Below are positions 50,176-63,762 of a DNA stretch of 64,000 nt, piece after piece. The translations under genes were made by a program, and so were the position numbers. Every line of letters starts with the position of its first letter. Positions within the stretch are counted from its first letter, which is position 1. The notes beneath the pieces are model-generated. The model was given only the letters and a program-made list of their open reading frames with translations. It did no database searches and was not told the origin of the DNA. The stretch comes from Trichuris trichiura (lineage: Eukaryota; Nematoda; Enoplea; Trichinellida; Trichuridae). The stretch is from positions 1,178,001 through 1,242,000 of the forward strand of contig JBAJFE010000037.1 in NCBI GenBank assembly GCA_037903355.1, read 5' to 3'.

Positions 50176-51867
50176 ATGGTTGCCGACTACAGAGTGGAGC
50201 GTGACACCTTTGGTGAACTTAAGGTTCCGGCTGACAAATACTACGGTGCTCAGACGGCTCGTTCGTTGATGAACTTTGAAATTGGCGGTCCAAGCGAACG
50301 AATGCCTGTTTGCAATTGCCATCAATTTTGTATAACCCCTTCTAATGCCAGTTTTCATTGAAGCTGCCTGTGATTCACGCGTTCGGGATTTTGAAGAAAG
50401 CCGCTGCCATTGTAAACAAAGAAAAAGGATTGGACCCGAAATTAGCCGAAGCAATTGTGAAAGCTTGCGACGAAGTGACGACTGGCAAATTGGACGATCA
50501 CTTCCCGTTGGTCATTTGGCAGACCGGTTCCGGCACTCAGACAAACATGAACGTCAATGAGGTCATTTCGAACCGCGCTATAGAGATTCTTGGAGGTCAG
50601 TTGGGTTCCAAAACGCCCGTTCATCCTAATGATCACGTGAACATGGCTCAGGTAAGAGCATTGCGATCGACAACCGATGGCTTTCTTCATGCAAGTTGGG
50701 CAAATCTTTTAGAGTTCCAACGACACATTCCCAACTGCAATGCATATCTCTACAGCCATTGAGATTGATCAAACGTTGTTGCCAAGCTTAAAGAAGCTGC
50801 TTAGCGCTTTGCAGGCAAAGGCGAAAGAATTCAGTGGTATTGTTAAGATTGGGCGCACCCATACGCAGGTGAGACAACGCCCCGACGCCTAATTTGTTCT
50901 TTCAATGGAAGAGTGGTTGGTAGGACGCCGTTCCGCTAAGCCTTGGACAAGAATTCAGCGGTTATGCAAAACAAATCGAGAGCGGTATAGAGCGTATAAA
51001 CGCGACGTTGCCCCACTTGTACGAATTGGCACTTGGCGGTACGGCTGTAGGCACGGGTTTGAATACTTACAAAGGTTTTGCACCTTCCGCAAACGAGCTA
51101 CGCGCGGGGCAGTTTTTTCCTTGCTTTTTAGGTTTCGCGGAAAAGTCTGCAGCCGAAATAGCAAAATTGACCGGTTTACCATTCAAGACGGCGCCAAACA
51201 AATTCGAAGCTTTGGCTACGCACGACACGATGGTCGAGGTGCACGGCGCCTTGAACACCATTGCTTGTAGTATGATGAAAATTGCGAATGACATTCGCTT
51301 TTTGGGTTCCGGTCCACGTTCCGGTCTTGGAGAGTTGATTCTTCCGGAGAATGAACCTGGTAGCAGTATTATGCCCGGTAAGAGATGCTTCTCATTGTGC
51401 TTATCCATCATCGATTGGTAAGCTGCTATTTTAAATTGTTAGGCAAGGTGAATCCAACCCAGTGCGAAGCTGTAACGATGGTTGCAGCTCAGGTAATGGG
51501 TAATCAGGTGGCTGTTAGTGTAGGCGGTTCCAATGGGCATTTTGAATTGAATGTTTTCAAGCCAGTAATGGTTGCCAACGTGCTGCAGTCCATTCGGTTG
51601 ATTGCTGATTCGGCGCGTTCTTTCGCCAAAAACTGCGTCATCGGTATTAAGGCCAATGAGGAACGTATTAACAAGTTGATGAAAGAGTCGCTAATGCTTG
51701 TAACTGCGCTGAATCCGCACATTGGTTACGACAAGGCAGCTAAGATTGCAAAATTGGCTCACAAAGATGGTACTACTTTGAAAGAAGCGGCTCTTAAACT
51801 TGGCTTCCTTTCTGCCGAGCAGTTCGACCAGTGGGTAAGACCGGAGCAGATGTTAGGTCCTAAGTAG
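50176..51867 (+). CDS. fum-1: Fumarate hydratase, class II
   Basis: Six in-phase exons: 50176-50307, 50364-50651, 50713-50868, 50924-51074, 51132-51377, 51443-51867 (465 aa). The enzyme interconverts fumarate and malate in the TCA cycle. Conserved regions: [69 protein letters not shown], and the catalytic mobile loop [15 protein letters not shown]. The C terminus is [25 protein letters not shown], as in other fumarases. The start [18 protein letters not shown] lacks a mitochondrial presequence and sits 4 nt after TTTTAG (AG at 50171-50172), a probable trans-splice site. The product as modelled would be cytosolic unless an upstream exon supplies a leader. Confidence 0.97.
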
Positions 51868-52835
51868 CAACACTAAGAATTGCTTTACCATTAGGCACAT
51901 AATGTGCATTGTCCTCTGCTCTTTTAGATAAATGTAATTGTCTCATCATCCTTTTGTCAGTTACACGTTGTTTTTCATGTGAAAAAAAGCTGGCTGTTTT
52001 TGGGAATAAATCTTAGGCGGATACCATTTTTCATTTTAAACTTGCCTCCTTTCGCGCATAATTATTGAAATTGGGACGTCATGATTTAACTGTTAAGAGC
52101 ACTTTTAAGTAAGGTGCAAAGCGGAGTGATAAACATTAAGCGCTTTCCACTTTCACGCGGTTCATTTTTGTTCTCACGCTGCGCACCAACTTCTAGAATG
52201 AATGACTTCTACATAATTATTTTGCCCTTTATGCTAATAGAGCAACTTCCTTTGGTGGTTCCCCGTTAGTTTTAAGTGTTAAAGTTAGCGTAGTTATCAG
52301 AAAATGCATCCTGCGCATCGAAGAATCATCTTTTAAATGTCAGTTAGGTTTCTTTGAAGTTAAGTTACTCAGATTTTGCAAAAGAAGGTTGCATGTCAAT
52401 CATTTTCCTATTTGCCTGTTGGGAAGATGTATGTAAATTGATGATGCGAGTAGTTGAACAGTGGCGTAAGTCAATCATTCAGCATGACGACTGATCTTTT
52501 TTAAATCGATGATAACGAAAAGTAACGTCTATGCATGATTGATGTCGTCTTTTATTTTAAATCCTGTTAGGCACCTTTAACAAATGAATGAGTTTGTTGT
52601 GAAGCTTTTAATTAATATGTCCTGTCGGTAAAGAGTTGATAAAAACGCGCCTTTTCTTACGTAGCGTTGCGTTAAAAAAAAGTTTACTTTAACGATTAAA
52701 CTCCGGTAAGGAGTTGGTCAACGAAGATTAAAAACACCATTTACGCGAAGAAGCAAACCGTACACAAAGACTGTCACTGCGGCAATTAAAGCGATTTTGA
52801 AAAGACGGACTGATGTTGAAAAAGGCGTTACAATG
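51868..52835. other. Convergent intergenic region fum-1 / pacs-1
   Basis: Tail-to-tail spacer with the fum-1 and pacs-1 3' UTRs. No gene recognised. A hydrophobic open stretch near 52718-52835 on the minus strand is in a frame other than the PACS C terminus and is taken as 3' UTR. Confidence 0.55.
52005..52010 (+). terminator. Candidate poly(A) signal of fum-1
   Basis: AATAAA 138 nt after the fumarase stop codon, in a T-rich setting. Confidence 0.55.
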
Positions 52836-55800
52836 TCACGTGCTCTCTCGAACTGTGTCCAACTGAAAAACGCCGACTGGAAAAAACTTGACGTGCGTCT
52901 GCCAAAGGGCGGATATTTGAAAGAATTTGACGTTCTTCCATTCGACACCATCGATTCGAACTGAACGGGGAAAAAAGAGTTGGAAAAGTAGAAGAAAAAG
53001 TAATATTTTATCTTCGTACGATTGATTCGAGAATTTTGCCGCGTACTGCAAATAAACCGACTGATGCCATCTACGGTGTGCGTCCTTGGCTCATTTTCCA
53101 GTTTGTCCTTGTTTTTCATACCCAATTTTTGCAGCACTGAAGAAAAGAAAAATGGGGATAACAATCAGCGACGTGACGAGTGAACAAGGTAAACTTGCCC
53201 TTGTCCTTTTTTCTTTCTTTGACAAAGTGAAAGGCCAACAGGGACAGTGGTAACGTTGAAGATTCATTGAGCAACACTACCGGATTAGGAGCCGATTTGG
53301 TCACTGATAATGACCGAAAGGCTGTTTTCATTGTACATTTCGCCTGATTGCCGCTCTGCCCAATCTCCCTCTTTGATGACATCGATTCTTGGCGAAGCGG
53401 TACACCTAATGTTGCTCAATAATAAGAATACGATCACCCATTTTAGGCGTTTTGTTTTACTTGGTGTGGCCGAAGAAACTGTCGACGGAAAAGGCAAGTT
53501 TGAACTTGTCCAATACTCAATTTGTAATTCTTTGGCATCTGTCCTAAAACAAAATCACTTCACAAATCCACTGTGCTTCATACAGCGCCCATTACTAATG
53601 CCATTGTTACATTTGCGTTACCTAATAATAATACGGGACCTGACATCTAAATCTGCTGTTGCTTTTTGGAGTAGATCAAATGTCCCGAAAGGTATGTTGT
53701 CATGGAGAGGGTTAAACTGTAGAGTTAACATTTTTTTCGCAAGGCGAATACATACCCTGCGACTGAGGTGGTCAATTCGTTGCTATGAGGAGATCCCGGC
53801 GGTGATGAGCTTTGCAAGCTGAAATCGGTTCTGCCGCAATTAACCGCGGAAGTGGATAGATTGAAGTTCGTGCTTTGGGCGGCAGTGGGTGAAGTAACAG
53901 TAACATTAGCGATATCGCTTGAGCTAACCGTAGCTTCAGCTAAAAGTTTTCAAAGGAAAATTATTGAAAATTAACCAAAGAAAAAACTGACACGATTGCG
54001 GTGATACATTGCAGGTATAAACAAGCGTAAACTTAATTTCACGTATCCATATTCTTATATACTAGTTAAAATGTTTTTTTACTTTTCTTGAGTCTCATGG
54101 CAATAATGCAGTTTTTAAGAAGAATAAAGCGACAAATGGGTGGTCCGTCTACGTATACAAATGAGTTTTAACATACTCCTTTCTTTTTGGCAACTAGAAG
54201 ACGCGAAACTAAGCCAGGTAGTAGCGCAACTGGAACAAAATTAGTAACAGTTGCTTTCTGAACATCCGCTTGTTTTTGTTTACCTATTCAACTGAATAGA
54301 CTTATGCTTCCTCGGTGGGAAAGCAGAGGAAGAAAACCAAAGTGGAGTATCGACGTTTTTAAAATTCTATAAACCTTTTTGAAAATATCGATGGCGAAGA
54401 AGTAAACAACCAATTTACGCTTTCTAGGCAACATCATTAAACGAAGTGCGCGAAACCAGAAGAAAACAAAAATGCCTCTGAAGAGTTAAGCCAATGCTTA
54501 CTTGGCTGTGCGAGATGGAAACAACTGTTTAGTAGGCTATACGTCGGCGCAAAGCACTTTATCAGGACATGTCTTAACCTCAAAGCAATTTGAATACTCC
54601 CTCCAAATCAGATTGCTCAGCTGCACATACATGTCACCAAGGAAGAGTGAAGAAACGTACAAGAAACTTACGAGCATTCTCAACCGGCGCCAACTTGACA
54701 CTAACGACGAACGGTACGAACTGTTGAGTCAACTCGTTGTTGGAACTAAGTTGCACACACAGTGACGTCATAGAAAGATGATATAAGCAGAACTAACTTT
54801 TCGGATTTTAAATGAATCATTACTTCGGAAATGACCATAGGTAGCACCAGCTTGGCGTTATCGAGGTAGCGGTGAATTCCATCCAATACAGCTTTGCCTT
54901 CTAAGTACAAAGCAGCGGTTAATTTTCATTTGGACACAACATTAGTCTACCTGATTCAGAGAGAATCGCTTTATCCCACAAATCTAACCAAGCTGATTGG
55001 CCGAACAAGTTAAAATAGGTTCGATCCATGGATGACAAATAGCGCAACCAAATGCCGCTACCTAAAAGCAGCCTATGTTGGCTTAGCTGACAGACAGCGT
55101 CTACATGCTTCACTCACAACAAGCAACCGGATAAAAGCGTACATATCCCAACCAGTCGTTTGGCTTTTGTCCAAAAACTTCCGTATAGCTGCGCAAACAG
55201 TTGCTGAAGAATTCGTCGCCGCCCAATAGGCAAAGTTGTATCGGAGACGGACTGGCCGAATTTTGATTGCAGCTTCAAGTAGAGAAGAGTTTTTTTTACT
55301 TCAAATTACTATGTCGTATGAAAAAACAAATCGATTGCTTACAATCGCTGGATTTTTCCAACCAGAGCGAAGAAGACGCTCTTTGTCTCTTTCAAAGTCT
55401 CCGTCACAAGACAGCAATACTTGCAAGTTTCCAAGAGTTGCAACGCCGTCTGAAAGCATTGGCGAATTAGCTACGCAAACTTGCGAACAAAAGGCGAACA
55501 CTAAAGGACAACTACTAAATCATAAAGTAAGAAAATATCCTTACTGAGCAATGTCTGATCGACAGATTTGATAGTATGAATAGACGACTGGGTAAGGCAG
55601 CGTCGTCGGCAGAAAGGATCCAACGCATTTGTTCAGAAAAGGAACGTGCGCGGAATGGTATAGATACCGTTGCACTCTTCGGTATACAAGGCACAGACGC
55701 TGTACTTGCTGACGGCAAATCTTTAGTCGTTGCCATTGCTGAAGACTTCACCAATTTGCGACTTTCAAATATCGGTGCGCTATTCTGGTGAGCCACCAAC

Positions 55801-58800
55801 GGCCTCTGACCTCTGCGTGGGATAATGAAGACCAACAAAGCATCCCAAAGCTTACTTTATGCTTGCAGGGTCTGCGGACCATTCTTTCGACGGAACAGAC
55901 GAGAAACGTGCATCGACTGTCCTGTCGGCGTCGACCGACCTATCCAAACACTCCGGCAAAGTATCCTTGTCACTTGTCTTATAGTCCTTGTTTCTCGGAC
56001 TGTCAATATCACAAGATGCCGTATAACCAGCCGAGTCTTTGCTTTCGTCGCTTCCTTCCTAAAATGAGCCATTTTCGGGATTTCAAAGAAGCAGACAGAG
56101 AGACGAAGCTCACATCCTGAACAATTGGTAACTTCTCTCTGGAAGAAAAGTAAGTGCGAAGTGAAGGTTTCGGCGTTGAACGAAGGCTAGCAGTATCGTT
56201 CTCTTGTTCACCTCCCGAGTCGGTCAAGCTGTCCAATTCTTCAAAAAGAGCTTCCAATTCTTGCTGGGCCGGCTTCTTGCCGAATCCGCCTTCGGTCGAC
56301 TATAAAATTGTCAAAATCCAAAAAAAAGTTAATTTCGTAAGATCATTTGTGATCGGAGTACTTCTTCCTCGGGCACTCGAAATTTCTTCAGGAGAGAAAT
56401 GAATTTTTGCTTTATATTTTTTTGATGAAGAGCGAATCGAACAGGGGAATGTTGAGCTTGCTGACCGGAGCATGCGGATTTCAGCCAAGAATTTGAAGGC
56501 GTCATAACACCTATAGGTTGTTCATCCACAATAGGCTCCGAGTCTGAGGCACCTCCTTCCTCGTTTCCAGTCCAATCTTCGTCATCATCGTCCGAGTATT
56601 CCGCAGACTGTTCTGCAAAAGAAACAAAAGGTATTGTGAAAAAAATGTAACGTTAAGAAAAATTAGTTGCCTCCTTTGAGCTTGGAATCTTCTTGATCGA
56701 TCGGCTGGCTGCTTAGAGACAATATGCAGAGCCGAGCAGTCGGATTGGAAAACGGATGGACTTCATCATCGCTGTGCAAAGTGAGTTCACGAAGTCCAGC
56801 GCTTTGTAAAACCTTAAAAAGCGACGCAATTCCTATTGAAGGTCAATGAAAGCCGTCTTCTACGTCGGTCAGATTGATCGCTCCAACTGCCAACGTTTTG
56901 TATCCGAGCATTGGACGGTTCTTGTATTTCTTCCGTCGCTGCAGCATAACGAGCAATCTGTTGTTTTGCTTCTTGACGAAGTGAGGATACTGGAATTTTT
57001 AAAAAAATTTCACACGACATTCGAGAAAGACGCATCCATTGCCTGCAAGGTGAACTCAACATCCAAATCGACGTCTACTATGCCATTGACAGGCACGACA
57101 GGCATGTCGTTCGAACGTAGCGTTCTTTTGAAACCCTGCAAAGGTATGGTTAAATTTTTTTTTAAAGAAATGCTACGTTGTAACAACACCTGAAGTTTGA
57201 CCGCGATAACAAGGTTGGTTGCTCCTTGTTCGAGCGAACGAAAAATCGTTAGGCGATTGAATGAAAGACAACATAATCTGAAAAGGGATTAATTTAAGCT
57301 GGAAAAGTTGTACGACCCACCAATATGGTCAAAAATGCATCTTGTCTAATTCGTCAATATCAAACTTAGGCAAAATTACTTTCAACGTGGCTCTTTGTAC
57401 ATACACATTAAGAAATTAATAAAATGACCGTTGCTTGCTTACGCGATAAGGTTAAAGGACGCTGAGATGAAAAAAAAGTTAATTCTTCTGTTGACGCGAT
57501 CGATGGCTACAGAACCGCGTAAAAAGTTGTTAGTCGAACAAGAAGCTACGCTATTTAAAAGGAGTGGAGAATAGGCGCGGCCCTCCCTAAGCGGAACCGG
57601 CCGCGAAAATCCGCTTTTCCCTCTAATTCACTTCGTACGACTTTGCTTAGTTCGTCTCTGTGAAAAATCGAAGCACTCAAAATGGACAACCTCGATGCTC
57701 TCGCTGCGCTGACGTAGCTTTAGTTCACTTGGCACCTGGAATTCTTTCAACTGAATTCCGCACGTGCACTGAGTTTCAAAAAAGTTACAGCTCTATTCAT
57801 GCGAATGCTTTGCCATACTTTCAGAACCTAACGACCTTCGCAATTGATGCACTGACAAGACATTTTTTTATACGGTAAACTAGGAAGGCGTTAATCAAAG
57901 CATTTTGGCAAGTGTTGGACAAAGACTGATGAGCATGCGCCGTGTTTGATCAGCAATGCATTAAAAGAGCTTGCTTGTATCAGCGGCCTTTTGACGGCGG
58001 GCTCCCAAAGCGACTAACACAATAAATAACCCGCGAAGATAAACGATAATGGACAAAGAAAAGAAAAGCGCTAAAATTCTACCAATACTATAGGAGGATC
58101 ATCCATGACGTACGCGTCTTCAGTATTGGCTAAATCATGGAATAGTCAATTTCGTATTGATGTATGATTACTGGCAGTGCCGTAAAGTCATAACGAAAAC
58201 CATTAGAACAGAGGATAGTCGTCTGTTGCAAGACATAATTGTTAGTTATGAATTCCGATGTACCTATTACTTGCGGAATATCTGATTGCCTTTCATGAGC
58301 ACACGTATTTTCATGTTGATTGTCGGTCAGAATTTTTTGCCGTTGTCGTAGAAACTGTAAATGCCCTAAGGAATTTTGCAGTTTAATTACAGGCTTTTGC
58401 GACAACGGAAAAAAGCCGTGAGCGAACGCACGCACTTACACGGATTTGAAAACATACCAACTTGTGAAAGCAAAGCAGTCTGCTTAGCGGAGACAGAGTA
58501 GCTAAGTAGCTCAACTACTGAAAGGATACCTTAAGATAGCCGCAAGGACGATTAATAAGAATTGGGATAGAAAAAAATGGAAAAACTATCAGTGAAAATG
58601 AAAACGTGAGGCCAAAGAATAACGGTCGAGCAGACTTTTGTAACTACCAAGGAACCTTATATTCCGCTGTCAGAGTCTAAGATAGTGCTACAGTGGCTTT
58701 AAAATCAAAGTAAGTGATTGTGGGAAAAAAATTCAGTAGATGTGCTCATCAAGAAGTCGAAATATTCGTGCTCAACCGGTTAAGCATTTCCGTCGCATGC

Positions 58801-59046
58801 AGGTTCAGATGCTATTCTAACGGCGGAAGAAAAAGGAACATAATTAGATCGATACTGCTCGCTTACGCGTAGCATTGTGGCAAGTTAGGTGGCCCCAACT
58901 GGCACAAAGCATTGGACCGGAATTGTTTAAATTGGTCGCAGAAAAAGGTCATAAATTGGGGCTTACCGCGGAACGCAGTTTGAGCAAGCTCTGTCCACTT
59001 CCCACGTAGCGAACAGACGCATAGGTACGATCTTGCTTTGCTCCAT
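52836..59046 (-). CDS. pacs-1: PACS family sorting adaptor (phosphofurin acidic cluster sorting protein)
   Basis: Nineteen minus-strand exons, all phases consistent (894 aa): 59046-58967, 57277-57190, 57135-57043, 56989-56864, 56812-56671, 56612-56362, 56299-56114, 56058-55856, 55812-55545, 55449-55343, 55272-55118, 55061-54951, 54900-54798, 54745-54672, 53939-53756, 53543-53461, 53387-53199, 53136-53020, 52960-52836. PACS proteins link acidic-cluster cargo to clathrin adaptors and act at ER-mitochondria contacts. Landmarks: [17 protein letters not shown], the cargo-binding domain with [20 protein letters not shown] and [30 protein letters not shown], an acidic cluster, [56 protein letters not shown], and near the end [13 protein letters not shown] with [11 protein letters not shown]. 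Three introns use GC donors. An acceptor-like TTTTAG sits 9 nt before the ATG. Confidence 0.94.
57278..58966 (-). other. pacs-1 intron 1 (1.7 kb)
   Basis: Intron between the first exon (CVPR) and the second (LSFNRLTIF). No nested gene is recognised in it; short open frames on both strands have no homology I know. Confidence 0.6.
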
Positions 59047-62000
59047 ATTTTCCGCTAAAAGCAAACGTAAGCTTGAGTAAGTTTTAAAACACGCGAGCAA
59101 AAACAGAAAGACGTCATGCATTATTTTGGCAGTAACTTTCACATGTTCTTTATAGTACGGTAACGTTAATTGCCTCATAACTGACGGCGAAGTGAGAAGA
59201 GGCAATTTATACGCGGAAAACGAGCGAAACAAACCTTGGCTGAAAATGGAGACGTTCAAATGGCTAACGGTTTCCTTTCGCCAATAGTTCTTTCACTTTT
59301 GTCACGTTAACTTCCTGCGCGGTTGATTCTTGCGGAAAATCTGAAAGAGAAGAACGCTAAAGAAAGGTGTTGACCATTGGAAAGCCTTCTCAGTCAACTA
59401 TTGCTCAGAGAAGGAGAATGCATCTACGGTAAAGTAAGCACAATGTTTAATCGAACGAATTTTTCGTCCCTTTTCATCAAACAAGCCAAAGATCGGACAT
59501 TTTATTCCCTCGGCGTGCAAGTCGTAAACGTCGCGATTGTGCACCCAATCGTTAAGCGACAACCTTGAAGGAAAAGGAATCCGCGGAATCAAAAGAAGAA
59601 AGCGTGCATCTCGTGATGGTTGAACGACAAAGGGCGAAAAGCTGTCGAAACGAAGGTTTCATTTTCTCAGCGTCATTGGAAAAAAACTATTGCCTATAGT
59701 TTGACCTGAAAAAATCGCTCCGCTATGGACGAAAATGAGCTAGGATCAAATTTCAACGCAATAATTGAATGCTTAAAGACGCCAACAAGGAAAAGGAAAC
59801 TCGATAGACTCACGTCTGTTGACAATTTCGTAGTGCTCAAGCAACACCTGCCACGTTCTTCACAGAAGAGCTAATGATGCGGTCAGTTCTAACGACTGCC
59901 TATCATTCGTAGTGATGAATCATCGAATGTGATTGGTGAGGCACATTTATGTTTCAAGGAAATAAGCGCCTACGGATTATATGCAACTGCCAATGGAAAC
60001 GAACGCGCCAGTATAGCGCGGTAGAAACGAAAGAGATAAAAGCGCGACGTATATACGGCGGATATGTGAACCAACCGGCTTTGAAACCATTAAACGGACA
60101 GCAATAACGTCAGGCACTACTCCCTTGCGCCAGTAAACTGCGCATAGACGGAAGGAAACGCAATAAGCTTCAATAATCGAACTCTTTCAATCAATACGAA
60201 GTGAGGGAGGGAAATGTTGTTTTGAAGAAGCCATTTGTTAATAATGGCAGCCAGAAAATGGAAAAGCGACATTGCAAACGAAAGAGCTGTCATCGTCAAA
60301 ATAAACGAAACATCAGGAACGGACATAATAAGGGGCTATGAACTAGCAATAAAGCGCAGTGATCAACCGCGGAGAAAAATGTCAATGCCTAATGCCTCGT
60401 TAGCAGATAAAATGGATCCGGATGGAACGTAGCCATTTGCCGTGCAACACTGAACCACTCGAGTTCAATAAGCGAAAAGCCAATGGGACAAACAACCCAA
60501 CTTTGACTACAATCGGCCAGACACGGTTGACTGAAATCATTAACGCTTTCCAAAGGTGACTTACGCTCTGCAAATCATGGACATCCATACAATTACGTTT
60601 CCGCGCTAACTCGTTTTTTAAGTGAACAATTGAACGCAAAGCGACTCGCCATCGAAAAAGTGGCGATGAGAAAAAAAGCGGCATCGGCCAAGGTCTCAAG
60701 CTTCCTACCAGAACAAGCCGGTTTCTACGGCCAATCAAACTCAAGGCAATCGAATTAGACAAACCATTACGAGCACTAGAAGCCAGCTGCATCCAATTCA
60801 TTTTTCCGCATCGTACTGTATAGCCTCAATTGGAGAACAGGTTCGAATGCGTAAACACCTCCGCCTCTGTCGCCAAATTAAGTATTCAACGTTGAAATTC
60901 GTCAAATTTGCTACGTTAAAAAAATTGCGCTTTCACTGTTCGAATTTTGCGAATAGTTAAACCACAAAACAATTTTTTGGACTGCACCATAGTAACCTGC
61001 TTATCATTCATTTAAGTTCAGTAGTTTCTGGGCCCTTTTCTTGCAACATTGTCTGCGTCCGTCAATTCGAGAATGCTACTTTGAATGTATGTTTTAGTTT
61101 TGTTTCCGTCATCCTGTTCGCCAAGAATGAATTTTATTGAAAAATGGAAGTTCGTTCTAGACGCCGCAGAGCGAATTGGTCGCGTCGCTAGTAGTTGAAA
61201 TTCGAAGACAATCATTCAATAGAAACTGTTGAATCGGTGTCAGTTGCTGAATGCAATCAAAGCCATTGAGTGGTATAGCCGGAAGGCAGATTTTTGCATT
61301 CATTTTCTTCACTGCAGGCTTTTTTTACGGTTAGAAAAGTTGACAGCATCGTTGCTTGTTTTGCGACCTAATGTTCCTCCTGCGCATTAGCATGCCAAAG
61401 CGTCGCTGTAGATGAATAAATGGACGTGAGATGTTGTGGTTGAAAAGATGGAGCAACTTCCGAAAGCTTCCTTTTGTTCTTCAAGCAATTTAAACAGAAT
61501 ATCCCGGCGTGAACCATTGAGTGAACCCGCCCATTCACTTTATTAGATGAACGGGTGGTTAATCTCCCGTATAGCTTTGCTTGCTTACCAACTCGACGTG
61601 GAAACGAAATAACACATTCAACGTCACGCGGTTTGTTGAAGTAAGTGTTCCTTTTTTGAACGGTTTTTTAGGGCAAATTTTTTTGGCGAAAGCAGGTTTT
61701 TAAAGACAGTACTCCTGTCGTAATAGTTATTCTGTAAGGCTCTTAAGGAGTCATGGATTCGCATACAGTAGATGTTGAAGTCGGGCGAGTCTCTTAGGTC
61801 GTACCTTGAACTCTGACGACCATTTTTGGGGTATGCAATTGTCACTTCTCTTCATTAATCTTACGTAATCTGTGAATTAAGAAAAGGGCGTTAAACTGCA
61901 CAGGTTCAGAAGCTGTTGTTTTCCATAATTTTTCTCTTTAAACTACATAGTCAGAGTGTAGTAACAGTAATGCGTGCGATGGTATTACGTACGATCGTGC

Positions 62001-63762
62001 GGAATTTTTTGTCTAGTCCATTTTCAGTCCTGCTTCTTGTCAGCTAGTCGTTGCTCAAAGCTTTTTTCGCTTTAAAATGCTACTCATAGGGACGCTGAAG
62101 ACGAGACACCGTTTGTCTTGAAAGATAACTGCATTGTTAACAATTCGAACATTCAACAGCCGACCATTTTTTTAATGAGATACAAAAGCTCTTGTGCCCT
62201 TTTACGAAATCGAACATTTTTATTGGTATCCGTAAGCCCCAGTTTTCTTGTTTAAACACCTTTGTTAGTTTTGCTGTTTTCATTTTGTACTAATGCTTTT
62301 ATTCTTCAGTTTTTTTGTCTTTAATTGTCCTTTCCCCTTTTCTCAAGCGTCTGCTATGGTGAAACAGTGGGCCATTAAGCTAAAATCTTCTTCGTAGATT
62401 GCCACGTTTGGAAGTTGGCCCTTTTTTAACGCGCAACATGCAATAGGTAGAACAATCAATTGGTCACATATGGACGCTTCGTCAACACTGATGAGTAATA
62501 GTAGTTATTCGCTATCGGAAAGCTTTTTGCATTTGAAATTCGTGCCGCAATAGACTTTATTGATTTTTATTGTTAACAAAATTGTCCACCGGTTAATTTT
62601 ACTGTGCTTTTGTAACCCGAAAATGTTTAATGCATATTTGCTCACGCTGACTTGATCTTATTCGAATTGCTTGTTTGATAGCACGTTCGAACAAAGTCAA
62701 GTTTCCAATTATGCGCACCGGTATTGACGGGCTCCAGCATAGTTGGTTGTTCACTTAAGCGAAACGAATGTCCGAAGTCATGACGTAAAAGTGAAAATCA
62801 AATTGCTGTCGACTTACTGTTACAATTTATGTTTAATTAGTTTGTCTTGCTAAGCATACAGCGATAGTTCGCCACGTCTGATGCATCTTAGGGTCACTTA
62901 AACTTGTTGTTTATACTCGATGCGTGAAAGTATTTTTGAAATTGGGCAACAACGACCCCGTTGGCTAGGTTGGAAACATTTCTTCAAATTGTATGAGTAT
63001 TATCCTGCTTTGTAGGCGGAGCGGTTCTTCTTTGTGTTAGCTTACAGCGAATGTTTGCTCATTGTCTTAGTTTATTTTAAACTGCACTTGGTGGGATTAA
63101 GCATTTTCTTGCTTGTTTGAACAGCATTTTGAAAAATCAGAGTAAATAAATGCGAGACGATTATTGATTTAAGTTTCTTCGCTTTGGTAAGCTTGAGCAA
63201 CGCGAATCCATGGACAGAACAGTTACTTTTGCTACCGTATTCTTTCTCCAATTTTACCATGTAGGCTGTCAGCGGGCCTCACCGCCATTAATACACTACG
63301 TAGGCGATTTGATTTGTCCATTGTTGTCATGCGCGCACGTGAAGTAAAGCTGTTACACTTTGTCGAACCAAGGTTTCTTATCTATAAGCGTAGAAATCGT
63401 TTTCCCCTCGTCGTATGTTGCTTCGCTTCTATGGTTGTTTTACCAAGCTACAGAAACCATCATTGCTTATGACGACTTACATTCTCCTTTTATCGAAGTG
63501 ATCTGGTCTCGTTTATAATCGTGTGCGAGTGTAAATAAGAGACGAGTGATTCACTGGGGGATAGACTGTCTTTTCGGTTAAGGCCGCGCAAGACTACACC
63601 GCCGTTTGACTGTTGCTTTCGTCTATCAGGACATTTTCATTGTCGTTTCCCTTACAGCTTTTCATTTAAGCAAAGTAGATGAGGCATTTCGGGCAAGCCG
63701 AATATATATCCGTATTTTGTTGCTTTGAAATTTCATTTCATAAGCACGCAGCGTACTTACAT
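59047..63762. other. Large region without a recognised gene
   Basis: About 4.7 kb upstream of pacs-1 and of the gene at the right edge. Minus-strand stretches at 59398-59665 look partly coding: one begins with a presequence-like MKPSFRQLFALCRST, another contains DWVHNRDVYDLHAEG. They are in different frames and could not be joined. The frame at 61018-61215 (-) is similarly unproven. No repeat or RNA gene is seen. Confidence 0.4.

Noticed and set aside
50905..51270. 121-codon plus-strand frame beside fumarase exons
   Set aside because: Wrong-frame shadow of fumarase exons 4 and 5.
52718..53164. 148-codon minus-strand frame with a C-terminal hydrophobic segment
   Set aside because: It runs through an intron and out of frame past the PACS C terminus; only its first part is a true exon. 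The hydrophobic end is 3' UTR in another frame.
55236..55791. Plus-strand frames of 65-103 codons with coiled-coil look
   Set aside because: They are antisense to pacs-1 exons 9-11, whose minus-strand reading matches the PACS family block by block.
60400..60801. 133-codon minus-strand frame
   Set aside because: No homology, no acceptor or donor pattern, and no start context beyond an ATG; length is within chance for this region.
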